From positions 4,469,001-4,533,000 of the forward strand of contig JAULJL010000020.1 of NCBI GenBank assembly GCA_030761205.1: 64,000 nucleotides of DNA, read 5' to 3'. Below are positions 12,016 through 22,928 of the stretch, in pieces. The DNA comes from Fremontodendron californicum. Lineage: Eukaryota; Streptophyta; Magnoliopsida; Malvales; Malvaceae. A program made the translations under genes and the position numbers. How positions within the stretch are numbered: position 1 is the first letter of the stretch; every line of letters starts with the position of its first letter. The notes beneath the pieces were generated by a model, which was not told the DNA's origin, searched no databases, and was given only the letters and a program-made list of their open reading frames with translations.

Positions 12016-13376
12016 TGATAAGCTCATAAAATATACATTTTATGCCTTTCTACCTTTAGTTTTTGTTATGTTTTCGATATTTATCTTGTTTACTTGTATT
12101 ATATTTTTGAATTATAGGTATATTTAAAAGAATAAAGTCAAAAGATGTCAATAATGATAGTAAAGAGCTTACAAAATCATAATCACAAGATGAAAGAAGA
12201 CTTGTGAGTCAAAGAGATCAAATTCTTAGTGCTAAGTCATCAAGCAGATTTGACCTCCGGAGCTTGTTGCTAAGAAATCATTATGTTACAAACTTTATTT
12301 GAAGAAACACTGCAGCGCCGAGTTGCTGACTCCAAAACTGCAAAAATATGAAAATTTTCCAAACTTGCCTTATTTTGCCTCCTAGCTTCCTTGATCAACA
12401 AGAAAATATTTCCAAGGTCTTAAAACTCTATAAATACCATCTTTTGAGCATCAAACTATACATCTTTTGAGGAGACTCAATGATCATCATTATTCTTCTT
12501 CTTCTCTATTCTTTTCTTTTCTTTTTAGTTTTATGTGTATATATTATCTATGCTTATGCCTATGCTAGGCTAAACTTTTCTTTGGTTAAGGGTGATTTCA
12601 AAGCCCTAGACATATTGTGTAATTGATTTTCATAATCTATCTATCATTAGTTTTCTATCAAAGTTGCTTATGTTCTTCCATAAGAATTGTTCATGATGTT
12701 GTCTTGATTTGTTTAGGTTGCAAACTAGATAGATATTGATAATTATCTAATGCTAGTTTAGGAATCTTGATCCGTGTAATTGTCTTGATTTCTTATTCAA
12801 TAGTAGCAATTTGTAATTCATGATTATGCTGGGTTTTCAGGAATTATGAATTGGAACATAACATAAGTTGAATGAATCCATGTTTATGTGTTTGTTGCTT
12901 AGATCAACCTATCTTTCTTATCATAAAGCTGCTATCACTTTGAATCTAATGATGTTTATCTTAGGTTATTTGATAGTTAGAGATTAAGTAGTGGCGTTCG
13001 TCCTGTTTAACGACGAACTTAAGAAAGATTGGGGTAACACGGGATGTTGTTATCTACAGTTGTTAACTTTGATAGCTAATTGATGTTGATAGATCTGAAT
13101 TTGATTCTTAATGATGTCTAGTGGTGGAGAGTGAAACCTTAACCATATCTTTATCATATTTGATTACTTCTTATTTACTTGCTTTCTTACTTTTATTGTT
13201 TGCTTTAGTTTAAACTGATCTCAAAACCCATTATTTTCCTTGAATTTATGTTTTAAACTAATAATTTATAAACTAGACACCAATCCCTGTGGATTCGACC
13301 CTTGCTTCTACTATACTTTACAATTGATTTTTTTAGTTTAAGGTTTTAATTAAGATACACTATTTTGGGTGCATCA
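12016..13376 (+). repeat. 5' LTR (about 1361 bp)
   Basis: Begins TGATAAGCTCATAAAATATA and ends GGGTGCATCA, giving TG...CA ends. It is nearly identical to 16449-17989 except for an internal deletion near 12310, where the 3' copy carries about 190 extra bases (16741-16928). Confidence 0.85.
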
Positions 13377-13382
13377 ATTTTT

Positions 13383-13400
13383 TGGCGCCGTTGCTGGGGA
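13383..13400 (+). other. Primer binding site for tRNA-Asp
   Basis: TGGCGCCGTTGCTGGGGA starts six bases after the 5' LTR. It is complementary to the 3' end of plant tRNA-Asp (…CCCCGGCAACGGCGCCA) with one mismatch. Confidence 0.8.
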
Positions 13401-13509
13401 TTGCTTTATTTAGTTTATTAGTTATTTGGTTTATTCTTATTTTCAATCGTAATTAATTTTATTTTCTTGTACATACAAGTTTTTCTATTCAGATTTCAAG
13501 CAAAAAGAG

Positions 13510-14582
13510 ATGGCAAGTGCTACATTAAGACTTCAGAACCTTCAGAACCAACTAGACAATCTCATCTCCATAGTTCAACAAGTGGCCATAAGTGAGATTC
13601 AACAATCAAGACAGTATGGAGTGTGCTTCATGATGGATCATCCAACCAATTAGTGCCAATACTACCAAAAAGATAATTTCGAACCAGCCTATGATGTGGG
13701 AAGATACCAAAGCCATCAAGGGTTCCAAGGACAACATTATGATGCTTTCCCAAACACTTACAATGAGGGATGGTGGAATCATTCTAATTATGGCTACTCG
13801 GGAACTTATCAAGAAATAGATCTTTATGCCAACTACAATCATCTATCGAGCTTCAATCAATCATGGGAAAAACAACATGATCTTCTTCAGCCACCACATG
13901 TGACTCGTAACTTAGGTACTTCGTTAGAAGATCTTGTCAATTCTCTTACTACTAACCAATTGCAAATGCAACAGGATATAAGAAAAACAAACAGGCAAAT
14001 GGCAACAAGGATGAGTCAATTAGAGACTCAAATGAGCAAAATGGCTAGTAATATGGTGAGACTGATAGAAGAAGGATCTGAGGAACTACATGAACAACTC
14101 CCTTCCCAAACTATGATTGATTCAAAGGAGAATGTTAGTGCCACACAACTTGAGGATGAATCAGAAAATCCAAAGGACCCGAGGATGAGAAAGAACTAGA
14201 GATGGATTTCCTTCTTGAAGATAATGAAGTTTCAATTTTAAAGAAGAGTATTTAGGCACCTGAGGTAACTTTTAAGGTTCCAATTTTTGCTAATGTTTAT
14301 TCTCCATCTTTTCCTAGTAGATTAGCAAAGTTCAAGGAGGATGAACATGAATAATACATGCCGGAAACCTTAAACAACTTGTTTGTGGATGTCATTCAAC
14401 AAGTACCAAAATATGTTCCACTCCTCGATGAGCAATGCACTACAAAGGATGATGGAATAATACTTCTAATGGAGAATGCATCCACTTTTGTGCAAAGAAA
14501 GCTTCCTATCAAATGCACAAATCTGGAAAGTTTCATTTATGAGCCTGACAAGCCTAAAAAGCCAAAAAGGGGTGTTGGTTAG
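13510..14582 (+). pseudogene. Degenerate gag-type ORF of the LTR element
   Basis: The frame starts MASATLRLQNLQNQL. After a stop (TAG at about 13651) it continues in the same frame with CQYYQKDNFEPAYDVG and NTYNEGWWNHSNYGY, up to a stop at 14199. The DHPTN-x-C plus tyrosine/tryptophan-rich tail is typical of the capsid/nucleocapsid end of Athila/Tat-type gag. Residues of a second piece (PETLNNLFVDVIQQVPKYV, 14358 onward) correspond to the segment that normally leads to the protease, but the chain ends at 14582 and no pol follows. The in-frame stops show it cannot make a full product here. Confidence 0.7.
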
Positions 14583-16433
14583 GGTGGACAACTTAACTCA
14601 AGTACTAATTGGGAAGGCAACCCAATTAATAAAGAAAATTACCAACCTGCCATACTCAGATTTGCTTTCTTTTCCTTTTATTATTTTTTATTGTTTTTAT
14701 GTTTATTTGTTAATTGTTTGTTTAGTATTTTAGGATTATTTAGGTTGCATAAGTTTGTTTTGTTTTGAGTATTAGTTATTCCTATTCTTATGCTATTAGC
14801 TCTTTTTTCTTACACATGATTCTTTCATTTGGGTTAATAGCATTATACTGAGGACAATGTAAGAATTAAGTGTGAGAGGAAGGATTTAGGATTTCTTTTA
14901 TTTTTGTCTATTTTTTTTGAGTCTTTAATAATAATATTATTATTATTATTATTTTAGTGTGTTTTAGTTCATTTTTAATACAATGATGAGATATAAATTG
15001 TATAGGTCTAAAACTGGTTATTAGTGAGAAAATTTTCATGAGAATTAAGCTTGATATTAATTTTTATGAGCCAACGTTAATATGATATGTTGATTGAGAA
15101 AGAAACATGTTTAGACTTGATATTTACTTGTATAATCATCATTGTGAGTTTTGAACCTATATGATTGATGCATTATACATATCAATCTAATTTCTTTATT
15201 GTGTGCTCTTATGATAACATGTTTCTCTAGAACTTGCTTTAAATCGTTTTGAGACTATATTGATACATGTGACAACATGAATATGATAGAGGCATTAGGA
15301 TTTTTAACTAGGGCCAAATCAACCATCCCCTATTGATGTTCCAAGAGAACATCCCCCTAGTGAACCAATTTGAGCCTACATTGAATAAGTTATTTCTTTG
15401 GTAACCACATCTTTTCCCTAGCCTAAATACACTTATATCTTTACCCTTGTTCTAAAGATGGATTGAATGTTTTGAGACATATTGCAAAAACAAGGATATC
15501 TATTGAAAATTTAGGTTGGAAACAAGAGATAAGTATGGGGGAGGAGAAAGACAAAAGTCAAGAGAAAAATAAATGGAACATTGTAAAAAAATACTTTCCC
15601 ATAAAAAAAAATGAATCATCTCTTGAACTTTTGGTTAAAGAAAAAGATGTTACAAATTTGGATAGAATGAAGCAAAGGCTCAATATGAATATTTAGCTTA
15701 TGTTATTATGTGCTTTATAAGAGTTTTGAGAAGTTTTATTTGTATGATCTTATTATGTTTCTAAACTCTATAAAATCTTTGGAACCTTTGTGATATCTTT
15801 ATCCTTTTGTTCTTTAACCACATTATAAGCCCTTGGCCCCATTACAACCTTGAATAAAGACCTCTTGATTTATGAAGTTGTATGATCTAAATAGTGGATA
15901 ATAGGTGGACAAGCAAGCATATGGTAGAACTGTTTTCATGAGATTGATTTAGTGTAAACACTTTACCACTACTTTAAAGAGTGAAAATCATGAAAGTATC
16001 CCATGTGAGAAGTTGAGATTAAGTTTAAATATGCACTATTTTGATTGAAATATGTTATGTTAATATTGGCTTAACTCAAACTATTTACATTCAAGCATAT
16101 TTTTTGTGAAATTCTTTGAGCTATTGATTAGTTTATAAGACTTGTCCAATGATTTTCTCTAACTTGTATTGAAAAGGATTAGTTGTAATTATTATTTTTA
16201 GTTTTAGTTTTAGTTTTATTTATTTTTATTTTTATTTTTCTTATGTTTTCAATGTTTGTGGGTATCATCCTAGTAAACCCTCACGAGACTAAACTTGTCC
16301 ACTAGGGACACCTAGGGGTTTAAAGACTTGTGTCACATACTAAGTGCCACCGTGATTTTCTACAAAAGTGGATTAGATTAGATTTTCTTAGATTTTGTTT
16401 TATTTTGTTTTGCTCGAGGACTAGCAAAAATCT
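14583..16433 (+). other. Non-coding interior of the LTR element
   Basis: There is no pol coding sequence. A (TTA)n microsatellite occurs at about 14928-14953. The text resembles the long AT-rich 3' untranslated part of Athila/Tat-type elements. Confidence 0.5.
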
Positions 16434-16448
16434 AAGTGTGGGGGTATT
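16434..16448 (+). other. Polypurine tract of the LTR element
   Basis: AAGTGTGGGGGTATTT lies immediately before the 3' LTR start (TGATAAGC). This is the usual G-rich priming site for plus-strand DNA. Confidence 0.65.
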
Positions 16449-17989
16449 TGATAAGCTCATAAAATATACATTTTATGCCTTTCTACCTTTAGTTTCTGTT
16501 ATATTTTCGATCTTTATCTTATTTACTTATATTATATTTTTGAATTATAGGTATATTTAAAAGAATGAAGTCAAAAGATGTTAATAATGATGATAAAGAG
16601 CTTACAAAATCATAATTACAAGATGGAAGAAAACTTGGGAGTCAAAAAGATCAAATTCTTAGTGCTAAGTGATGAGGCAGATTTGATCTCAAGAGCTTGT
16701 TGCTAAGAAATCATTATGTTAAATACTTTATTGAAGAAACTTTTTTCTTGACTTTTGAAGCTGACTTGAATACCTTTCCGACGATAGTTTACACGCCCAA
16801 ATCGGATAAGAAATGGTCATCCAAATCAGTCGACGAAGTGCGAGATGGTGCAACAGTCAAAAGGGCCAAGACAAGGAACTCGACGTCGCGGCGCCCCATG
16901 GGCAGAAACTTGGCTTCAGCGCTAGAAGTTGGCGCTGCATAGCCGAGTTGTTGAATCCAAAACCGCAAAAATACGAAAATTTTCCAAACTTGCCTTATTT
17001 TGTCTCCTAGCTTCCTTGATCAACAAGAAAGGATTTTCAAAGTCTTAAAGCTCTATAAATACCATCTTTTGAGCCACAAACTAAACATCTTTTAAGGAGA
17101 CTTAAGGGATCATCATTATTCTTCTTCTTCTCCATTGTTTTATTTTCTTTTTAGTTTTATGTATATATTATCTACGCCTATACTAGGCTAAACTTTTTTT
17201 TGGTTAAGGGTGATTTCAAAGCCCTAGACATATTGTGTAATTGATTTTCATAATCTATCTATCATTAGTTTTCTATCAAAGTTGCTCATGTTCTTCCATA
17301 AGAATTGTTCATGATGTTGTCTTGATTTGTTTAGGTTGCAAACTAGATAGATCTTGATAATTATCTAATGTTAGTTTAAGAATCTTATCCGTGTAATTGT
17401 CTTAATTTCTTATTCAATAGTAGCAATTTGTAATTCATGATTATTCTGGGTTTTCAGGAATTATGAATTGGAACATAACATAAGTTGAATGAATCCATGT
17501 TTATGTGTTTGTTGCTTAGATCAACATATCTTTCTTATCATAAAGCTGCTATCACTTTGAATCTAATGATGTTTATCTTAGGTTATTTGATAGTTAGAGA
17601 TTAAGTAGTGGCGTTCGTCCTGCTTAACGACGAACTTGAGAAGGATTTGGGTAACACAGGATGTTGTTATCTACAATTGTTAACTTTGATAGCTAATTGA
17701 TGTAGATAGATCTGAATTTGATTCTTAATGATGTCTAGTGGTGGAGAGTGAAACCTTAACCATACCTTTATCATATTTGATTAATTTTTATTTACTTGCT
17801 TTTTTACTTTTATTGTTTACTTTAGTTTAAACTGATTTTAAAACCCCATTATTTTTCTTGAATTTAAGTTTTAAACTAATAATTTATAAACTAGACACCA
17901 ATTCATGTGGATTCGACCCTTGCTTCTATTATACTTTACAATTGATCTTTTTAGTACAAGGTTTTAATTAAGATACACTCTTTTGGGTG
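16449..17989 (+). repeat. 3' LTR (about 1541 bp)
   Basis: Same start as the 5' LTR. It contains an additional segment at about 16741-16928 that the 5' LTR has lost, and ends GGGTG before an A-run, lacking the terminal CATCA. It is otherwise very similar to 12016-13376. Confidence 0.85.
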
Positions 17990-18341
17990 AAAAAAAAAAC
18001 TAAAAATAATTAATAAAAAAATTATTTTTTAATTTTTTTCCAAAAGGGTAGGATACAAATCCTAAATCGACTTGCGAGTCAACATACGAACCAACCTATT
18101 TTAATACATTATTTAAAATATATATATATATATATACACATCTAAAAATCTAAAAATCTTAAAAAAAAAAAAAAAAACAACCCATTAATTTTTATATACA
18201 AAATTATCCTTAACCAATTTAAAAATTGTTTCTCGTGTAGATATACAAGAGGCTGATCACACATTAAATAATACTTTTTTTGTTTTAATACTCGTAATTG
18301 TGTAACTTCAATAGATTTGTAGATTTTTTCTTCTTCATGAA

Positions 18342-19600
18342 TTAGAACTCGCTAGAGCAAAGCGGGGTACTTTTAAAATTTTTTAATAAATTTTAAATCA
18401 TATTTTATTAAATAATATTTTTTATTTTTAAATTATAATTATATTAATATAATTATATTTTATTAATTATAAAAATTAAATTTATGATAATTGTTTATTT
18501 ATAAATTACGTAATATAAATGCACTTTCAAATGTTATTTATATATATATATATTTAAAAATATTTAGATTTTATTGTATGGTGTATATTTTTATTTATAA
18601 GAGGTAAAAAAATAAGAAAATAAAATTGTGGTTTGTAATTTATTCTCTTTTAGGATCGATTTTCTCACATAGGCTAAAAGCAATTTTTTTTTTTTTATAA
18701 CTTTTTCCCGAGCGGATCGGGTACAGATCCTAAACCTATCCGCTAGTCAATGTGCTAATCATCCCCTTTAAATAAAACATTTAAAAATAATTAATAAAAT
18801 AAAAAACTAAAAATAATTAATGAAACAACTTTTTTTCAAGCGGGTCGATAACGGATCTTAAATCGACCCACGAGTAAACGTATAGGCCAACCCTTTAAAT
18901 ACACCATTTAAAATTAAAATAAAAGTAATTAATAAAATAAGTTTCTTATTTTAACTTTTTTTCTCGAGTGGGTCGGATATAGATTCTAAATCGATCCGTG
19001 AGTCAACGTGCGAACCAGCCCTTTTAAATATATATTTTAAAAAATAAAAAACTTAAAACTAAAAATAATTAATAAAATATATTTTTTCCCAATCGAATCG
19101 GGTATAGATCCTAAATCGACCCGCGAGTCAATATGCGGACCAACCCCTTTAAATACCTAATTTAATAATTAAAAAAATAATAAATATTTTTTTTTCTTTT
19201 TAAACTTTTTCTGTGTTAGTCGGGTACGAATCCTAAATCGACCTGCGAGTCAACATGCGGACTAACTCCTTTAAAAACATCATTTAAAAATAAAATAAAA
19301 AACTTAAAAAAACTTAAAAAACTTTTTTTAATTTTTTTCCCGAGCCGATCATTAAGGATTCTAAATCGACTTGCGAGTCAACGTGCTGACCAACCTATTT
19401 AAATACATGATTTAAAAATAAAATAAAAATAAAAAAGTAAACAAATTAATAAAAAAGTTAATTTTTTTCCCGAACGGGTCGGGTACGGATCTTAAATCGA
19501 CCTACAAGTGAACGTACAGACTAATCCATTTAAATACATCATCTAAAATAAAATAAAAACTTAAAAAAACTTTTTAAAAAAATTGTATTTAAAGCAAGAC
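18342..19600 (-). mobile_element. Helitron-like element C with internal tandem repeats
   Basis: It has the same architecture as element B: a subterminal AT-rich segment (18365-18690) followed by seven or eight copies of the ~110-125 bp unit (about 18700-19560). On the minus strand the 3' end is a CGCT...AGCG hairpin then CTAA and a host T (18345-18342), matching CTRR|T. The 5' end was not located; the right boundary is where the tandem units stop. It carries no coding sequence. Confidence 0.5.
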
Positions 19601-20765
19601 AAAATTGTCTCTAACTTATTTAAAAATACCTATTGAGTCCTTAAAAATAAAAAATAAATAAGACTCATTTATTTAAATTATCTTTTTACCGTCACTATCA
19701 AACAAAACAAATTTTTTTTTTTTTTTAAATACCAACTGAGTCCCTCAGTACTCAGTTTAAATATAAGAGATCCCTTAAATTCATCTATATGCAAGTCGAG
19801 TTAGAAATATGAATAATTTAGATAAAAAGGGCAGAGTCATTGTATTGTTGAAGAAAAACTATGCAAACAGCTATAATATTCAATTAATTTTGTTACTATT
19901 TCCTCTTGCCAATCTGTATATGAATAATGAATAATCATGAACCGGTCATAGTGCATATATTGTATTTTAAAAGATTCAAGATTTTTTTGAGGGGTTTTGC
20001 TAACAAAAGCAATAGAGATGATAACAGATTGGATCGGATCGGTTTCTATTCAGCTATTTCAATTAATATATAGTAGTCTGAGTTCAAAAATTGACTTAAA
20101 TTTCTTTTGAAACCGAATCGATATGATTTGAATTCTATCGGTTGGTTCATCAAATTTTGAAATTTTATTTTTTAAAATTATTGTTATTATTTTTAATATA
20201 CTTAAATAGATTTAGATATAAAAAATTTATTTTATTTTATAAAAATTTCAAAGTTATATAAAAACTAATAAAAATATAATTCGATTAGGATATTTTTGGT
20301 TTTTTACTTCATTATTCAAAAATCGATCCGAACCGAATTGAAACATTTAATATCTGATCCAAATTCAAATCGAATAAAAAAAAAATCAAACTGAAAATTA
20401 CGATTCCAATCGATTTTTTTGCTAAGCCTAAAGTGCATTAAGCACGCTATTTAAGATTATTAAATTAACTAAATTTTTTTAATGCATTGAGATTCATTTA
20501 ATAAATGACACTGATTAAAGTGATATTTATAAAAATAAAAATATAATTAATGTAATTTTTTTAATTCAATAAAAATAATATGTTAAATACAAAAATATCT
20601 AAAATAATTAATTAGTGTCTATAAACACTTGTTAACAAAATCCATCTTAAAAGGCTCATAAGACACTTCTAAATAAAATCTATAGGATAGAGAGAGGTGT
20701 TAAAAGATCATTTATTTCTCAAACTGCATTTAAGTGATTTAAATTAGTGGACTTTAATGTCTTTC
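19601..20765. other. Intergenic AT-rich sequence with a GATCGG-rich repeat
   Basis: 20020-20420 is rich in words like GGATCGGATCGG, CGATCCGAACCGAATTG and AATCGATTTT. Related sequence is present at 58720-58880 and 61970-62350. No gene is recognised. Confidence 0.4.
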
Positions 20766-21780
20766 GGGTTAAATACTCATTTGGCCTATGTACTTTACAC
20801 ATTGTTTCTGTTTGATACTTAAAAAAAATTGTCAACTTGATACTCTGACTTTCTTTTCGTCTATAACTTTATCCCAATGTATAACTCCATTTAAAAAAAC
20901 AGATGTGTTTTTAATGTCCAATTAAATGTATCAACGTAGTCAACAAATCCATATCGTTTATTAAAAAAAGCCACATAATTTATAAAAACCAAAATTTTTT
21001 TTTATAAAGAATAAAGAAATGGCTCGCTCTTTCTCCAACGCTAAGCTTTTCTCTACTTTCATCGTCGATGGAATCTCTAACACTATCTGCAGGACCCAGA
21101 CGTTCTTTTTCATTTCCATGATTTTTTATTTTTTTTTGAAAGTGAAAAGGAAAAAAGATTTAATGATATTTGGTTTTTGTTTTTGTTTTTGTTTAGATGA
21201 GGATATGCGGCGGCATCACAAGGAGTTGTGTCGAGTGGATTAAGAGGAGGAGTAGCAAGAAACGCTGCGATGATGAAGAAAACAGGGAAAGAAATGGCAG
21301 GAACCCAGGTACCGGATTCTATAGATCCAAGAACTTTGCCAACGAGATCGACCTGGCCGTGCTCAGCAACAAATACAAAAAAAAAAAAAAAACCCCAAAA
21401 ATCATTAAGAAAACATTTTAAAACTTTACCCGATTGATCCGATTCTCTTGTAACCCTAACATTTGCCCCAAATTATAACCCGCTCTTCAGAATTTTTTTT
21501 GATAATATTTCAAATTTAATTTTTTTCATCTTTTTAAATTATGTATAAAAGAAATGATAATGTGGTTTTTTTTTTTTTAAGAATGACGTGGCTTTAATAG
21601 TCATGTGGAGGCATGTAATTGGGCATCAAATACATATTTTTTTTTTTTTTTTACGGAATTACATTTTAGAGTAAAGTCATAGACGGAAAAAAAATTGGAA
21701 TACCAAATTGATAATTTTTTTTTTCAGATACCAAACAGATAAAATGTGTAAAATAGAGGGTTCAAATGAATATTTAACCC
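20766..21780. mobile_element. Pack-MULE-like element carrying a LEA/SAG21 gene fragment
   Basis: The left end GGGTTAAATACTCATTTGG is mirrored at the right end (CAAATGAATATTTAACCC). The inverted similarity continues inward for roughly 110 bp and more weakly to about 200 bp (shared words GTACTTTACACATT, CAACTTGATACT, CGTCTATAACTTTA). The flanks ATGTCTTTC (20757-20765) and ATGTCTTTT (21781-21789) form a 9-bp target site duplication with one mismatch, the hallmark of Mutator-like elements. There is no transposase inside; the cargo at 21019-21381 is a fragment of a host gene, which defines a Pack-MULE. Confidence 0.8.
21019..21381 (+). pseudogene. Captured LEA_3/SAG21-like (late embryogenesis abundant) gene fragment, frameshifted
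   Basis: The first part encodes MARSFSNAKLFSTFIVDGIS plus NTICR, the mitochondrial-targeting-like N-terminus of SAG21/LEA5-type proteins. After an intron-like ~100 bp (acceptor TTTAG at 21196) a second part encodes GYAAASQGVVSSGLRGG and AAMMKKTGKEMAGTQ in one frame. The conserved C-terminal motif follows in a different frame as TGFYRSKNFANEIDLAVLSN. The normally intervening EKVSWVPDPV-type residues are missing, so a small deletion shifted the frame. There is no GT donor after NTICR, and joining at the acceptor creates a stop just before GYAAAS. The fragment cannot encode the normal ~95-aa protein. The retained intron shows capture from genomic DNA rather than mRNA. Confidence 0.8.
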
Positions 21781-21832
21781 ATGTCTTTTAAATCCCCCCA
21801 AGAAAAAATATCTCAAAATATGGTATCGGGAA

Positions 21833-22919
21833 GGGTTTAATACTAAATTAGCCTTGTACTTTATGCTTTTTGTCCGTTTGGTACTTGAATTTTTTTTATC
21901 ATTTTGGTACTCGAACTTTCATGTCGTTATTCACATTGACCCATTTGCCCTAACACCGTTAGTTAATGGTTTATTAGGCAAAAAAGCACCTAATCAGAAC
22001 CTGACACGTAGCAAAACTGTCACATCATTAGTTCCATGTCATCATATAAGAAAAAATTCAAAAAAATAAAAAAATAAAAAAAATTGTCAAAAAAATTCAA
22101 TTTTTTTTATAAAAAAAATCAAAATTAAAAATTTGAAAATCTCATTTTAAAAAAAATATAAAAATAAAAATAAAAAACCAAAAAAATTTATAAAAATTGA
22201 AAACTTCATATATATATATATATTTAAAAATCTGTAAAAAAAATAAAAAATAAGAAAAAGAAATCTAAATTTTTTTAATAAAAATGAAAAAATAAAAAAA
22301 AATTCTAATTCTATTTTTAAATTTTCTATTTTTTTAATTTCATATTTTCATATATATATATTATAAAAATAAAAAACCAAAATTCAAAAAATTATAAAAT
22401 GGAAAACTTTATATATATATTTAAAAATTTGTAACAAAATTAAAAAATAAGAAAATAAGAAAAAGAAATCTGAATATTTTTAATAAAAATGAAAAAAATT
22501 CGAATTTTTAATTTTCTATTTTTTAATTTGAAATTTTTATATTTTAAAAAATTATTTTTTATTTTTCTTTTTAATTTTGAATTTTTCAGATTTATCTTTG
22601 AATTTTTTAATTTATAAATTAAAAAAAAATTAAAATTTTGATTTTTAAAAAAAAATCAGTTTTTTATTTTATTTTTATAAATTTTTTTGAATTTTTTTTT
22701 CTTATATGATGATGTGGCATTAATGATGTGGCAAGTTTGTGACGTGTCAGGCTCTGATTGGTTATTTCTTTGCCTAGTCAGTCATTAACTAACGGTGTTA
22801 GGATAAATGACCAATGTGATTGACGACATGAAAATTCGAGTACCAAAATAACAAAATTTTTTTTTCAAATACCAAAAAAAAAAAACTTAAAGTACATGGA
22901 CGAATTTAATATTTAACCC
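21833..22919. mobile_element. MULE-type MITE related to the Pack-MULE
   Basis: The ends GGGTTTAATACTAAATTAGCC and the mirrored ATTTAATATTTAACCC form long inverted repeats (about 21833-22060 and 22700-22919; both arms share CTAACACCGTTAGTTAATG-type and GACACGT words). Flanks TATCGGGAA (21824-21832) and TATTGGGAA (22920-22928) form a 9-bp duplication with one mismatch. The terminal bases resemble those of the neighbouring Pack-MULE, so both belong to one family. The interior is AT-rich and non-coding. Confidence 0.75.
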
Positions 22920-22928
22920 TATTGGGAA

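Larger units (their letters stand above)
12016..17989 (+). mobile_element. Non-autonomous Ty3/gypsy-type LTR retrotransposon (gag remnant only)
   Basis: Two direct long terminal repeats flank a ~3 kb interior. Downstream of the first LTR lies a primer binding site matching tRNA-Asp, and upstream of the second a polypurine-like tract. The interior contains a broken gag-type reading frame followed by an AT-rich non-coding part with no protease, reverse transcriptase or integrase. The tRNA-Asp primer site and gag flavour point to the Athila/Tat side of Ty3/gypsy elements, comparable to gag-only elements such as TR-GAG. It sits inside the tandem array of Helitron B. The final few bases of the 3' LTR are missing, so no clean 5-bp target duplication is visible. 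Confidence 0.8.
10703..18241 (-). mobile_element. Helitron-like element B, interrupted by an LTR retrotransposon
   Basis: On the minus strand the 3' terminus is a weak hairpin (CCGACAAAACGG), a T-run and CTAG|T at 10706-10703. The segment 10720-11090 matches the subterminal region of element A inverted. From 11100 to 12015 there are about eight copies of a 105-130 bp tandem unit (words GGTACGGATCCTAAATCGAC, GAGTCAACGTGCGGACCAAC, CCTTTAAATACATCATTTAA). The repeat resumes after the LTR element at 17990-18120. A plausible 5' terminus reads TCTACACGAG on the minus strand starting at 18241, preceded by a host A, as expected for insertion between A and T. The 3' end and tandem array are clear; the 5' end is a proposal. 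Confidence 0.55.

Noticed and set aside
22060..22700. AT-rich palindromic sequence suggesting a regulatory hairpin
   Set aside because: It is the interior of the MULE-type MITE and explained by its degenerate inverted repeats.
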